In this document: positions 40,686-50,292 of the stretch, piece by piece
Layout: every line of letters starts with the position of its first letter
How positions within the stretch are numbered: position 1 is the stretch's first letter
From: Aestuariimicrobium ganziense
GTDB taxonomy: Bacteria; Actinomycetota; Actinomycetes; Propionibacteriales; Propionibacteriaceae
DNA length: 64,000 nucleotides
NCBI RefSeq assembly: GCF_015352975.1
Contig: NZ_JACYIZ010000001.1
Coordinates: forward strand, 1 to 64,000
Direction of reading: 5' to 3'
Translations under genes and position numbers: made by a program
Notes under the pieces: generated by a model
What the model was told of the DNA's origin: nothing
Databases searched by the model: none
The model's input: the letters and a program-made list of their open reading frames with translations, nothing else

Positions 40686-41341
40686 GCCGCCAACTCGACG
40701 TGCAGACGCCCGTCGGCACCGGTCGCTGGACACTGCATCACCCTCTCGATGCGGGATTCTTGCGCTGGCTCGCCCTGGGGCATGGGACCGGCGGAGGCAT
40801 CGAGGCCCCCGACCTGGTCGTCCTCGCCGAGCGACTGCCCGAGCACGGCGTCGGTGTCGCCCTGTACGAGCAGCCCTGGCGGGTCGCCGGACGACGCGTC
40901 GCCCCTCGCCCCGCGGTGCTGGACGAGGGGTGGCTGCCCGCGATCGAGGCGCTACGCGGGAGGCTCGGCGAGATCGACCTGACCGTGGGCGGACGATCCG
41001 CCGGCGCCCGGGTCGCCTGTCGCACCGCTGCCGCGGTCGCTGCCTCGCACGTGCTCACCCTGGCCTTCCCACTGCACCCACCCGGCCGCCCCGACCGATC
41101 ACGCATCGACGAACTCGCCCAGGTGCAGGTGCCCTGCCTGGCGCTCCAGGGTGAGCGTGACCCGTTCGGCTCGGACGAGGAGGTGCGCGCCGCACTGCAG
41201 GGCGCCGGAGCCGGGACCGGCCATCGTGTGGTCGCGGTCGCCGGTGCTGCTCACGACCTGAGGGTGCCCAAGCGGCACCCCGAGCACGAGGGCGCCTGGG
41301 ACCGGCTGTGGGGGGCGGTCATCGACTGGCTGGGGGAATAG
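40682..41341 (+). CDS. Alpha/beta-hydrolase-fold protein (KANL3/Tex30-like)
   Basis: A 219-residue protein with a nucleophile elbow in [15 protein letters not shown] (Ser), a probable acid in [17 protein letters not shown] and His in [15 protein letters not shown]. Substrate unknown; relatives are small serine hydrolases. GTGA overlap with the SRAP gene indicates co-transcription. The -35 element of the SigR-type promoter lies on its last codons and stop. Confidence 0.75.
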   Translation: MSRQLDVQTPVGTGRWTLHHPLDAGFLRWLALGHGTGGGIEAPDLVVLAERLPEHGVGVALYEQPWRVAGRRVAPRPAVLDEGWLPAIEALRGRLGEIDLTVGGRSAGARVACRTAAAVAASHVLTLAFPLHPPGRPDRSRIDELAQVQVPCLALQGERDPFGSDEEVRAALQGAGAGTGHRVVAVAGAAHDLRVPKRHPEHEGAWDRLWGAVIDWLGE

Positions 41342-41360
41342 CCCCAGCCGTGGCGGTGTT
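41335..41360 (+). promoter_or_regulatory. SigR-type promoter of sigR
   Basis: GGAAT at 41335-41339 and GTT at 41358-41360 are 18 bases apart, an exact match to the SigR/SigH consensus GGAAT-N18-GTT. Transcription would start about 41367, just before ATG 41370. This is the usual positive autoregulation of thiol-stress sigma factors. Confidence 0.75.
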
Positions 41361-41448
41361 GTGCCCGGCATGACCACCTCCGTCGTCGAGCACGCCACCA
41401 GCAGGGGTGGGACGAGTGCGCCGATCGGCGGTGCCCCACGGCTTTCGG

Positions 41449-41454
41449 TAGGCT
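41449..41454 (+). promoter_or_regulatory. Second, housekeeping -10 box for sigR
   Basis: TAGGCT, 8 bases before GTG 41463. A leaderless transcript from here would give the short form of the protein only. Confidence 0.45.
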
Positions 41455-41462
41455 CGTGGCTC

Positions 41463-42113
41463 GTGAGCCTGCCCACCAGTCCGCAGTCGGCCGATGCGGT
41501 CGTCACGCCCGACCAGGTCGAGGTCGTCGACCTCGACAGCGAGACCGCCCAGGAGCGCACCGCCCGGTTCGAGCGCGATGCGCTGGGTTATCTCGACCAG
41601 CTCTACGGCGCGGCGCTGCGAATGACCCGCAACCCCTCGGACGCCGAAGACCTGGTGCAGGAGACCTACACCAAGGCCTACGCCTCGTTCGCCCAGTTCA
41701 CCCCCGGCACCAACATCAAGGCCTGGCTGTACCGGATCCTGACCAACACCTACATCAACACCTACCGCAAGGCGCAGCGCCAGCCGCAGACCAGCGGTGG
41801 TCCCGATGTCGAGGACTGGCAACTCGCCCGGGCCGAGCGGCACAGCTCGACCGGCCTGCGCTCGGCCGAGATCGAGGCGTTGGACGCGCTGCCCGACCAG
41901 GTCGTGGTCGACGCCCTGCAGCAGCTCTCGCCCGACTTCCGCGACGCGGTCTACCTGGCCGATGTCGAGGGCTTCGCCTACAAGGAGATCGCCGAGATCA
42001 TGGGCACGCCGATCGGCACCGTGATGTCGCGGCTCAACCGAGGACGCAGCCAGTTGCGCAACCTGCTCGCCGACCATGCCGCCGGCATGGGCATCGGAGT
42101 GGGGCCCCGCTGA
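41463..42113 (+). CDS. sigR: RpoE-family sigma factor, SigR/SigH type
   Basis: An ECF sigma factor of about 216 residues for the disulfide-stress response. Sigma region 2 spans [20 protein letters not shown] and [20 protein letters not shown]; region 4 is [20 protein letters not shown] and [20 protein letters not shown]. Two starts are plausible: GTG 41463 (from the TAGGCT box) and ATG 41370 (from the SigR-type promoter), the latter adding 31 residues. Streptomyces coelicolor makes an unstable long SigR isoform from its own inducible promoter, so the same device may exist here. Followed directly by the anti-sigma gene (TGATG overlap). Confidence 0.88.
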   Translation: MSLPTSPQSADAVVTPDQVEVVDLDSETAQERTARFERDALGYLDQLYGAALRMTRNPSDAEDLVQETYTKAYASFAQFTPGTNIKAWLYRILTNTYINTYRKAQRQPQTSGGPDVEDWQLARAERHSSTGLRSAEIEALDALPDQVVVDALQQLSPDFRDAVYLADVEGFAYKEIAEIMGTPIGTVMSRLNRGRSQLRNLLADHAAGMGIGVGPR

Positions 42114-42388
42114 TGAGCCACATGCCCAGTGCCCACCACGACGAGCAGGCCCACGATGAGTGCGTGGCCGCCCTGAGCAGCCTGCAGGAGTTCCTGCACG
42201 GCGAGTTGGACGAGAACGCCGCCGACACGATTCGTACCCACCTGCAGGCGTGCGCGACCTGCCTTGACAGCTTCGACGTCGAGAACGCCATTTCTGCTCT
42301 GCTGCGGCGATGTCATCCGCCGGCCGAGGCCCCCTCGACGCTGCGAATGCGGATCACCAGCATCAGGGTCACCCACTTCGACGGCTGA
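42113..42388 (+). CDS. rsrA: Zinc anti-sigma factor, RsrA type
   Basis: A 91-residue ZAS protein that holds the sigma factor inactive until thiols oxidise. Zinc ligands in order: C17, then H43-x3-C47-x2-C50 (RTHLQACATCLDSFDVE), with a further C67 in LLRRCHPP. The overlap TGATG with sigR ensures equal synthesis. Oxidation of the Cys pair to a disulfide would release zinc and the sigma factor. Confidence 0.9.
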   Translation: MSHMPSAHHDEQAHDECVAALSSLQEFLHGELDENAADTIRTHLQACATCLDSFDVENAISALLRRCHPPAEAPSTLRMRITSIRVTHFDG

Positions 42389-42411
42389 CACATTCCACGC
42401 CTGACAACGAG

Positions 42412-42443
42412 ACACCCCCGACCACCTGAGGTGGCGGGGGTGT
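42412..42443. terminator. Bidirectional hairpin between rsrA and the bL37 gene
   Basis: ACACCCCCG and CGGGGGTGT plus the inner CCACC/GGTGG form a long GC stem with a 3-base loop and one bulge, in the gap between two convergent genes. No clear T-run on either side. Confidence 0.65.
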
Positions 42444-42465
42444 TCGAGGTCTTGGCGCGTGCGGC

Positions 42466-42540
42466 TCAGGCGTTGGGGCGCTTGCCGTGGTTCGCGCCGT
42501 TCTTGCGACGAGCGCGACGCTTGCGTCCACCCTTGCCCAT
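42466..42540 (-). CDS. Ribosomal protein bL37
   Basis: A 24-residue, very basic peptide (MGKGGRKRRARRKNGANHGK then RPNA). It ends in the NHGKRPNA signature of the small actinobacterial 50S protein bL37 (COX24/AURKAIP1-like). A good ribosome binding site (GGAGGA) lies 6 bases before the ATG. The gene is easy to miss because of its size. Confidence 0.88.
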   Translation of the reverse strand: MGKGGRKRRARRKNGANHGKRPNA

Positions 42541-42629
42541 GACGGCCTCCTCCAGTTCGACGTTGGTGCCTCGTGGCACGGCTGTCCATTCTGCCAGACG
42601 CGGCGAGGGCTGGCCAAAGTGCGGCTGGC

Positions 42630-42635
42630 TACACT
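42630..42635 (+). promoter_or_regulatory. -10 box of pdtaS (leaderless start)
   Basis: TACACT, 7 bases before ATG 42643; no ribosome binding site between them. Confidence 0.5.
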
Positions 42636-42642
42636 CGCGGGC

Positions 42643-44100
42643 ATGGCTTCGATGTCGCAATTGATCGCCGAGCACACCAGCCTCGCCGCCGACGACGTCG
42701 ACTGGCTGACTGCCTTCGTCAACGAGTGGCACCTGTTGGCCGACACCTCGTTCTCGGACCTGATCCTGTGGGTGCCCGACGTCGACGACAACATCTTCTG
42801 GGCGGTCGCCCAGACCCGGCCGAACACCGGTCCGACCGCGCTCGAGGACGACGTGGTCGGCGAGCAGGTTGCCTACGACCCCGAACACCTGGTCACCTCG
42901 GCCTACCTGTCGCAGGAGATCTGCGAGACCAGCGACAACCAGTTGCGCGCGGGCATCCCGGTCGACGTGTGGGCGATCCCGATCGTGCGCGGTGACGACC
43001 ACGTCATCGGCATCGTGGAGAGGCACACCAACCGGATGGGGGTGAGGGCCCCGGGGGCGCTCGAGGATGCCTATCTCGAGACCGCCGACATCCTGTCGAC
43101 GATGGTCTGGCAGGCCACCTACCCGGTGCGTCCGCCCTCGGACCCCTCGCACAGCCCCAAGGTCGGTGACGGGATGATCCTGTCGAGCCTGGCAGGCATC
43201 GTGTCGTACGCGACCCCCAACGCGGTCTCGGCCTTTCGTCGGATGGGCTGGGCGGGCGACCTGCAGGGTGAGGACCTGCGCGCCCTGACCCGCTCGCTGG
43301 TGGCTGACCAGCCCCAGTTGGGGCAGACCGTCTCGTCCGACCTGACCAGCAGCCAGGTGCGAGAACTCGACCTCGAGACCCGCTCGGCGACGATCGTGCT
43401 GCGGGTGGTGCCGCTGCGCGACTTGAGTGGCCCGGCCGGGGTGATGGTGCTCTGTCGTGACACCACCGACCTGCGGCACAGGGAACGCGCCCTGATCACC
43501 AAGGACGCCACCATCCGCGAGATCCACCACCGGGTGAAGAACAACCTGCAGACGGTGGCCGCGCTGTTGCGCCTGCAGAGCCGACGCATCGAGTCCGAGG
43601 AGGGCCAGCTCGCGCTCAAGGACGCGATGAGCCGCGTTCAGGCGATCGCGGTGGTGCACGAGATCCTGTCGCAGGCCTTCGACGAGGTGGTGGCCTTCGA
43701 CGACGTGGCCGATCGCATCCTACGGATGGTGGGAGACGTGGCGGCGGCCCAGGGCCAGGTCGACGCTCGACGACAGGGCAGCTTCGGCAACGTGCGCGCC
43801 GAGATGGCCACCCCGCTGTCGCTGGTGATCACCGAACTGTGCCAGAACGCCATCGAGCACGGGCTGCACCGCTCCTCGGGCACGGTGCTGGTGGTGCCTG
43901 CCCGCATGGAGGGACGCCTCGAGGTGACCGTGCTCGACAACGGTGGGGGACTGCCGGAGGGTTTCGAACCGCCTCCGCGCAGCCTCGGTCTGTCGATCGT
44001 GCGCACCCTGGTCACCGACATGGGGGGCTCGTTCCACCTGGGCAACAACCCTGATGGCTCGGGTTCGAGGGCCCACGTGGTGGTGCCGATCGCCGACTGA
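42643..44100 (+). CDS. pdtaS: Cytosolic sensor histidine kinase, PdtaS type
   Basis: A 485-residue soluble kinase. A GAF-like domain (about 1-160), a PAS-like domain (about 175-275), then a HisKA_2 dimerisation region with EIHHRVKNNLQTVAALLRLQ (H295/H296, phosphoacceptor) and an HATPase_c domain (VITELCQNAIEHGL for the N-box, VLDNGGGLPEGF for the G1 box). In mycobacteria PdtaS pairs with the ANTAR response regulator PdtaR, which acts on RNA; no such partner is in the window. Longer open frames upstream cover the bL37 gene and are rejected. Confidence 0.88.
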   Translation: MASMSQLIAEHTSLAADDVDWLTAFVNEWHLLADTSFSDLILWVPDVDDNIFWAVAQTRPNTGPTALEDDVVGEQVAYDPEHLVTSAYLSQEICETSDNQLRAGIPVDVWAIPIVRGDDHVIGIVERHTNRMGVRAPGALEDAYLETADILSTMVWQATYPVRPPSDPSHSPKVGDGMILSSLAGIVSYATPNAVSAFRRMGWAGDLQGEDLRALTRSLVADQPQLGQTVSSDLTSSQVRELDLETRSATIVLRVVPLRDLSGPAGVMVLCRDTTDLRHRERALITKDATIREIHHRVKNNLQTVAALLRLQSRRIESEEGQLALKDAMSRVQAIAVVHEILSQAFDEVVAFDDVADRILRMVGDVAAAQGQVDARRQGSFGNVRAEMATPLSLVITELCQNAIEHGLHRSSGTVLVVPARMEGRLEVTVLDNGGGLPEGFEPPPRSLGLSIVRTLVTDMGGSFHLGNNPDGSGSRAHVVVPIAD

Positions 44101-44130
44101 GCGAGCAGCAGGATCAGCTGTTGCGCAGCA

Positions 44131-44382
44131 TCAACTGTTGCGTAGGCGCGACCTGGCCTGACGACGCTTCATGGCGCGCCGCTCATCCTCACTGAGTCCA
44201 CCCCACACACCGTGATCCTGCCCAGCCTCCAGCGCCCACGCCAAGCACTGTTCGCGCACGTCGCAGCGGCGGCAGACCATCTTGGCCTGCTCGATCTGCA
44301 GAATGGCCGGCCCGGTGTTCCCGATCGGGAAGAAGAGTTCCGGGTCCTCGGTCAAGCAGGCAGCCTTGTGGCGCCAATCCAT
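44131..44382 (-). CDS. whiB1: WhiB-family iron-sulfur regulator, WhiB1-like
   Basis: An 83-residue protein with four conserved cysteines for a [4Fe-4S] cluster: C9, C37, C40 and C46 (HKAACL, then MVCRRCDVREQCLAWAL). The G[VI]WGG turn (HGVWGGLSE) and the basic C-terminus follow. The short length matches WhiB1, a nitric-oxide-sensitive partner of the main sigma factor. AAGGAG 9 bases before ATG 44382 supports the start. It converges with pdtaS. Next to the stop there is a small imperfect direct repeat (CAGCTGTTGCG and CAACTGTTGCG). Confidence 0.92.
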   Translation of the reverse strand: MDWRHKAACLTEDPELFFPIGNTGPAILQIEQAKMVCRRCDVREQCLAWALEAGQDHGVWGGLSEDERRAMKRRQARSRLRNS

Positions 44383-44562
44383 GGGATCAGTACTCCTTCT
44401 CGCGGGTGGTTCTGTGCCCGTCGACGCATCGCGGACGACCACAGGGAACGCAGCAGTCAGCCTAGCCGCACCGCTAGGGGTTTCAAGGGCAATACGCCGA
44501 GCATCCCACCAGATGACCCTGCTGGGGCTGGTCCGGCGGTGGAGGTGTGGGCGCCACCTCGC

Positions 44563-44568
44563 TAGATT
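44563..44568 (+). promoter_or_regulatory. -10 box of the small membrane-protein gene
   Basis: TAGATT, 7 bases before GTG 44576. Confidence 0.4.
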
Positions 44569-44575
44569 GGCGCGG

Positions 44576-44974
44576 GTGAGCCACAGCCCCGCCACCGACC
44601 AGCCCGCCGGCGCCGAGCCGAACGCGTCAGCCGCGGTCCGCAGCCTGCGGATCGCCGGTGCACTCACCCTGGTCACCGCACTGCTGCTGCTTGTCGTCGC
44701 GGTCGGCACGCTGGCCCAGGGCCACGGGACGTTCTCGGTCGGGGTCGGGGCGATGCTCGTGCTCTACAGCCTGCTGGTGGGCGCGTTGGGGCTGTTCGCC
44801 CTGCGCGGAGCGCTCGCCCTGACCGGCATGGTGATCGCCGCTGCCGTCCTGCACCTGCTCGTCGTCGGCTCGACCGCGGTCAACGACGCGGCCTGGATGT
44901 GGTGGACGACCCCGGTGCTGCTGGCCACGCTGGTGGCCGGCATCCACGCCCGCGTGGTCGACAGCCGCGGCTGA
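44576..44974 (+). CDS. Small integral membrane protein of unknown function
   Basis: A 132-residue protein with four hydrophobic helices (IAGALTLVTALLLLVVAVGT, FSVGVGAMLVLYSLLVGALG, ALTGMVIAAAVLHLLVVG and WWTTPVLLATLVAGIHARVV) after a short polar N-terminus. No motif recognised. GTG 44576 is probably a leaderless start; the longer open frame in front is antisense to whiB1 and rejected. Confidence 0.6.
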   Translation: MSHSPATDQPAGAEPNASAAVRSLRIAGALTLVTALLLLVVAVGTLAQGHGTFSVGVGAMLVLYSLLVGALGLFALRGALALTGMVIAAAVLHLLVVGSTAVNDAAWMWWTTPVLLATLVAGIHARVVDSRG

Positions 44975-44981
44975 CCTCGCC

Positions 44982-46150
<1,169 letters not shown>

Positions 46151-46154
<4 letters not shown>

Positions 46155-46330
46155 TCGTCGTCCTCGTCGTCGAGCCGGGCCAGCCACGTGGCCAGGCGTT
46201 CAATCGGATCCTCGTACTCAGGGTTGAGGTCGACGAACGTGCGCAACTGCTCGGAGAGCCAGCTGAAGCTGACCTCCTCCTCGCCGCGGCGACGCTCGAG
46301 TTCCTCCAACCCGCGATCGGTGAAGTACAC
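46151..46330 (-). CDS. DUF6104-type small protein
   Basis: A 59-residue acidic protein (VYFTDRGLEELERRRGEEEV then ... ERLATWLARLDDEDDE). I recognise it as the DUF6104 family of actinobacteria; function unknown. Its GTG begins 1 base after the kgd stop, so it is translated with kgd; it overlaps galK downstream. Confidence 0.75.
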
Positions 46331-46331
46331 C

Positions 46332-49300
46332 TCAGCCGCCCAGTCCCTCGAAGGCACGCTCCATCAGCTGGGCCGCCTGGGCCAGGTGCAGCTTGGCCGA
46401 ACCCACCGACGGGGCCGACGACGGCGGCCGGGTCACCGGCACCATCGAGAACTCGCGGCCGTTGATGGCCTTGACCGCCGAGGGCAGGTGCAGCAGCAGG
46501 AACTCCCAGGCACCCTGGTTCTCGGGCTCGTCCTGGACGAAGCGGATGTCGCTGACGTGGTCGTAACGGGCCAGGATGGCGTCCAGTTCCTTGTCGGCCA
46601 GCGGGTAGAGCCGCTCCAGCGCCACGATCGCGACCTGGCCGTCGAGTCCGCGCTTGGCTCGGTCGGCGACCAGTTCCCAGCGCACCTTGCCCGAGCAGAG
46701 CAGGATGGCCTTCACCTTGCTGGGATCGGTGATGGTCGGATCGTCCAGTGCGGGCTCCCACTTGCCGGTGGTGAACTCCTCGGGACGCGACGCGGCCATC
46801 TTGCTGCGCAGCATCGACTTCGGCGTGGCGATCACCACCGGGCGGTGCCAGTTCACGTAGGCGTGCTGGCGCAGCAGGTGGAAGTGGCTGGCCGGGGTCG
46901 AGGGCTGGCAGACCGCCAGGGCGTTCTCGCTGCACAGCTGCAGCCAGCGCTCGATCCGGGCGCTGGAGTGGTCAGGGCCCTGCCCCTCGTAACCGTGGGG
47001 CAGCAGCAGCACGACACCGGACTTCTGGGTCCACTTGGCGTTGCCCGAGCTGATGAACTCGTCGGTGATGGTCTGGGCGCCGTTGGCGAAGTCACCGAAC
47101 TGGGCCTCCCACAGCACCAACGCGTCGGGAGCGGCCACCGAGTAGCCGTACTCGAAGCCCATCGCCGCGTACTCGCTGAGCAGCGAGTCGTAGACGTCGA
47201 AGCGGGCCTGGTCGTCGGTCAGGTGCTTCAGCGGCACCCACGTCTCGTTCGTGGTGCGGTCGACCAGCGCGGCGAAGCGCTGGCTGAAGGTGCCACGGCG
47301 GGCGTCCTGCCCGCTGATCCGCACCGGACGACCCTCCATCAACAACGACCCGAAGGCCAGCAGCTCGCCGGTGGCCCAGTCGATCGGGCCCTCCATGATG
47401 CTCTTGGCCCGGCGCTCCAACTGGGGCAGCACCTTGGGGTGCACGTGGAAGCCCTCGGGGAAGTTGGTGTGCACTTCGGCGACCTTGGCCATCATCTCGG
47501 GGCTGATCGCGGTACCGGTGAAACCCTCGGGCTTCTTCGGGTAGAAGGGCACCTTGTGGTACTCCTCCTCAGGGGTGGCCTCGCGCACCTCGCGGAACAC
47601 GTTCTCGAGCCGGTCGCGGAACCGGTTCATCACCTGTTCGGCGTCCTCGAGCGAGATGTCGCCTCGGCCGATCAGCGACTCGGTGTAGATCCTGCGGGTC
47701 GAACGCTTCTGCTCGATCAGGTCGTACATCCGGGGCTGGGTGAAGCTCGGGTCGTCGCCCTCGTTGTGGCCGCGACGTCGGTAGCAGACCAGGTCGATCA
47801 CGACGTCCTTGGCGAACCGCTCGCGGAACTGGTAGGCCAACCGCGCGGCCTGCACGCAGGCGTCGGGGTCGTCGCCGTTGACGTGGAAGATCGGCGCCTG
47901 AACCGTCTTGGCGACGTCGGTGGAGTAGATCGAGGTGCGCGAGTCGAGCGGTGAGGTCGTGAAACCGACCTGGTTGTTGACCACCAGGTGGATCGTCCCG
48001 CCGGTCTTGTAGCCGCGCAACTGGCTCATCTGCAGGGTCTCGTAGACCACGCCCTGGCCCGAGAATGAGGCGTCGCCGTGCATCAGGATCGGCAGCACCG
48101 GCCAGCCCTCGGTCGACCCGATCTGGTCGAGCTTGGCGCGGGCGATGCCGGCCACGACCGGGTTGACCGCCTCGAGGTGTGAGGGGTTGGCCGCGACCGA
48201 GGCCTTGACCCTCGCACCCGACAGTGCGGTGAACTGGCCCTCGGCGCCCAGGTGGTACTTGACGTCACCGGTGCCCTGGGTGGCGCGGGGGTCGATGTTG
48301 CCCTCGAACTCCTGGAAGATCTGGCCATAGCTCTTGCCGACGATGTTGGCCAGCACGTTGAGGCGGCCACGGTGCGGCATGCCGATGCAGACCTCGTCTA
48401 GGCCGGCGTTGGCGGCCTGCTCGCAGATCTCGTCGAGCACCACGATCGCCGACTCGCCACCCTCGAGCGAGAACCGCTTCTGCCCGACGAACTTGGTCTG
48501 CAGGAAGGTCTCGAAGATCTCGGACTCGTTCAGCTTGTCGAGGATGCGCAGGTGCTCCTCGTGGCTGAGCGGCTCGTGCGGCTTCTCGACCCGCTCCTGG
48601 AACCAGTTGCGCTGCTCGGGGTCGGAGATGTGCATGTACTCGATGCCCATGGTGTGGCAGTAGGAGTCACGCAGGATCTGGGTGATCTCACGCAGCGTCA
48701 GGTGGGCGCGGCGGTTGCCCCCGAACCGGCCGACCGCGAACTCGCGGTCGAGGTCCCACAGGGTGAGGCCGTGGGTCTCCATGTCGAGGTCGGGGTGGGT
48801 GCGCACCCGGTACTCGAGCGGGTCGATGTCGGCGGCCAGGTGGCCGAAGTTGCGGTAGCTCTGGATCAACTCGACCACGCGGGCCACCTTGGCGACCTGG
48901 TTGGTGCGGTGCGCCGAGATGTCGTTGGCCCAGCGGATCGGCGGGTAGGGGATGCGCAGGCTGGTGAAGATGGCGTCGTAGAAGCCGTCGGCGCCCAGCA
49001 GCAGCTCGTGGATCTTCTTGAGGAACTCGCCACTCTGCGCGCCCTGGATGACGCGGTGGTCATAGGTCGAGGTCAGCGTGATCAGCTTGCCGACGCCGAG
49101 TTCGTTGAGCCGCGACTGCGAATTGCCCTGGAACTCCGGCGGGTAGTCGATCGAGCCGACACCCAGGATCGTGCCCTGTCCGTTCATCAACCGGGGCACG
49201 GAGTGGTTCGTCCCGATGCCACCGGGGTTGGTCAACGAGGCGGTGGTGCCGGCGTAGTCGTCGACGGTGAGCGTGTTGTTGCGGGCACGACGGACAAGGT

Positions 49301-50195
49301 CTTCGTAGGCGGCCCAGAACTGGGCGAAGTCGAGGTCTTCGCAGCCCTTGATGTTGGGCACCAGCAACTGGCGGGTGCCGTCGGGCTTGGAGACGTCGAT
49401 GGCCAGGCCGAGGTTGATCGAGGGGTTGGTGACCAGGTTGGGCTTGCCGTCGACCTCGGCGTAGGCGTTGTTCATCGCCGGCACGGCGCGGATCGCCTGC
49501 ACCATCGCGAAACCGAGGATGTGGGTGAAGCTCACCTTGCCGCCGGTGGAGCGCCGCAGGAAGTTGTTGATCATCATTCGCTGGTCGATCACCAGCTTCA
49601 TCGGCACCGAACGCACCGAGGTCGCCACCGGCATCGACAGCGAGGCGTCCATGTTGCGCGCCGTGCGCATCGGGGCGCCCTTGAGCGGGGTGGTGACCGG
49701 TGCGGAGGCCTCGACCGGCTTGCGGACCGTGGGTGTGGGGGCATCGGCCGACAGGCCGCCGGAGGCGCCCGGGATGTTGGGCAGGTCGGGGCGGTTGGCC
49801 GGTGCCGGACGAGCGACCCTGGCCGGCTGGGGGGCCGTCTGGGCAGGCTTCGCCTGATCGGCCTTGGGTGCCTCTGCCTTGGGTGTCTCGGTCTTCGCGG
49901 CGGGGGCGGGCTGCGGCTTGGGTCCGGCCTGGGGAGCCTGCGGCTGGGCCGCGGACTGCTGAGCCGACTCCTTCTGGGCCGCCTTCTGGGGTTCCTCGGC
50001 CTTGCTCGCGGCGGGGTCGGAGGCCTGGGCACCGTCCTCGCGGGCGAAGAACTCGGCCCAACTGGGATCGACCGAATCCGGGTCGTCGCGGTACTGCTCT
50101 CGCATCTCGTCGATCAGCCAGTCGTTGGCTCCGAAGTTGCTCGGGTCACTGGTCGTCTGTCCGGTGGAGGATGCCACCATCGCCTTCTTCCGCAT
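46332..50195 (-). CDS. kgd: Multifunctional 2-oxoglutarate metabolism enzyme (Kgd/OdhA)
   Basis: A 1287-residue fusion. N-terminal E1-type segment (about 1-45, ANDWLIDEMREQYRDDPDSV), then an Ala/Pro/Lys-rich linker of about 90 residues, an E2-type acyltransferase domain with the active-site HRxxxG motif (TYDHRVIQGAQSGEFL), then a thiamine-diphosphate E1 domain (PILMHGDASFSGQGVVYETL and the HNEGDDPSFTQP segment). In actinobacteria this protein gives 2-oxoglutarate dehydrogenase complex activity with shared E3, and also carboligase activity; a GarA-type inhibitor usually controls it. ATG 50195 is used because AGAGGA lies 7 bases before it. The stop is followed by the DUF6104-type gene. Confidence 0.93.
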   Translation of the reverse strand: MRKKAMVASSTGQTTSDPSNFGANDWLIDEMREQYRDDPDSVDPSWAEFFAREDGAQASDPAASKAEEPQKAAQKESAQQSAAQPQAPQAGPKPQPAPAAKTETPKAEAPKADQAKPAQTAPQPARVARPAPANRPDLPNIPGASGGLSADAPTPTVRKPVEASAPVTTPLKGAPMRTARNMDASLSMPVATSVRSVPMKLVIDQRMMINNFLRRSTGGKVSFTHILGFAMVQAIRAVPAMNNAYAEVDGKPNLVTNPSINLGLAIDVSKPDGTRQLLVPNIKGCEDLDFAQFWAAYEDLVRRARNNTLTVDDYAGTTASLTNPGGIGTNHSVPRLMNGQGTILGVGSIDYPPEFQGNSQSRLNELGVGKLITLTSTYDHRVIQGAQSGEFLKKIHELLLGADGFYDAIFTSLRIPYPPIRWANDISAHRTNQVAKVARVVELIQSYRNFGHLAADIDPLEYRVRTHPDLDMETHGLTLWDLDREFAVGRFGGNRRAHLTLREITQILRDSYCHTMGIEYMHISDPEQRNWFQERVEKPHEPLSHEEHLRILDKLNESEIFETFLQTKFVGQKRFSLEGGESAIVVLDEICEQAANAGLDEVCIGMPHRGRLNVLANIVGKSYGQIFQEFEGNIDPRATQGTGDVKYHLGAEGQFTALSGARVKASVAANPSHLEAVNPVVAGIARAKLDQIGSTEGWPVLPILMHGDASFSGQGVVYETLQMSQLRGYKTGGTIHLVVNNQVGFTTSPLDSRTSIYSTDVAKTVQAPIFHVNGDDPDACVQAARLAYQFRERFAKDVVIDLVCYRRRGHNEGDDPSFTQPRMYDLIEQKRSTRRIYTESLIGRGDISLEDAEQVMNRFRDRLENVFREVREATPEEEYHKVPFYPKKPEGFTGTAISPEMMAKVAEVHTNFPEGFHVHPKVLPQLERRAKSIMEGPIDWATGELLAFGSLLMEGRPVRISGQDARRGTFSQRFAALVDRTTNETWVPLKHLTDDQARFDVYDSLLSEYAAMGFEYGYSVAAPDALVLWEAQFGDFANGAQTITDEFISSGNAKWTQKSGVVLLLPHGYEGQGPDHSSARIERWLQLCSENALAVCQPSTPASHFHLLRQHAYVNWHRPVVIATPKSMLRSKMAASRPEEFTTGKWEPALDDPTITDPSKVKAILLCSGKVRWELVADRAKRGLDGQVAIVALERLYPLADKELDAILARYDHVSDIRFVQDEPENQGAWEFLLLHLPSAVKAINGREFSMVPVTRPPSSAPSVGSAKLHLAQAAQLMERAFEGLGG

Positions 50196-50292
50196 CGGTC
50201 CTCTCGGGCAGCACTGCCCGCCACGAGTGATGCTATCGAAGCTTTCCAGCCGCTGGTCCATCCACGCGGGCCCATCACCCCTGCCGGACCGA

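Noticed and set aside
44114..44142. Imperfect direct repeat near the whiB1 stop as a mobile-element scar
   Set aside because: Only about 11 bases each, with no inverted ends or insertion; more likely a local duplication.
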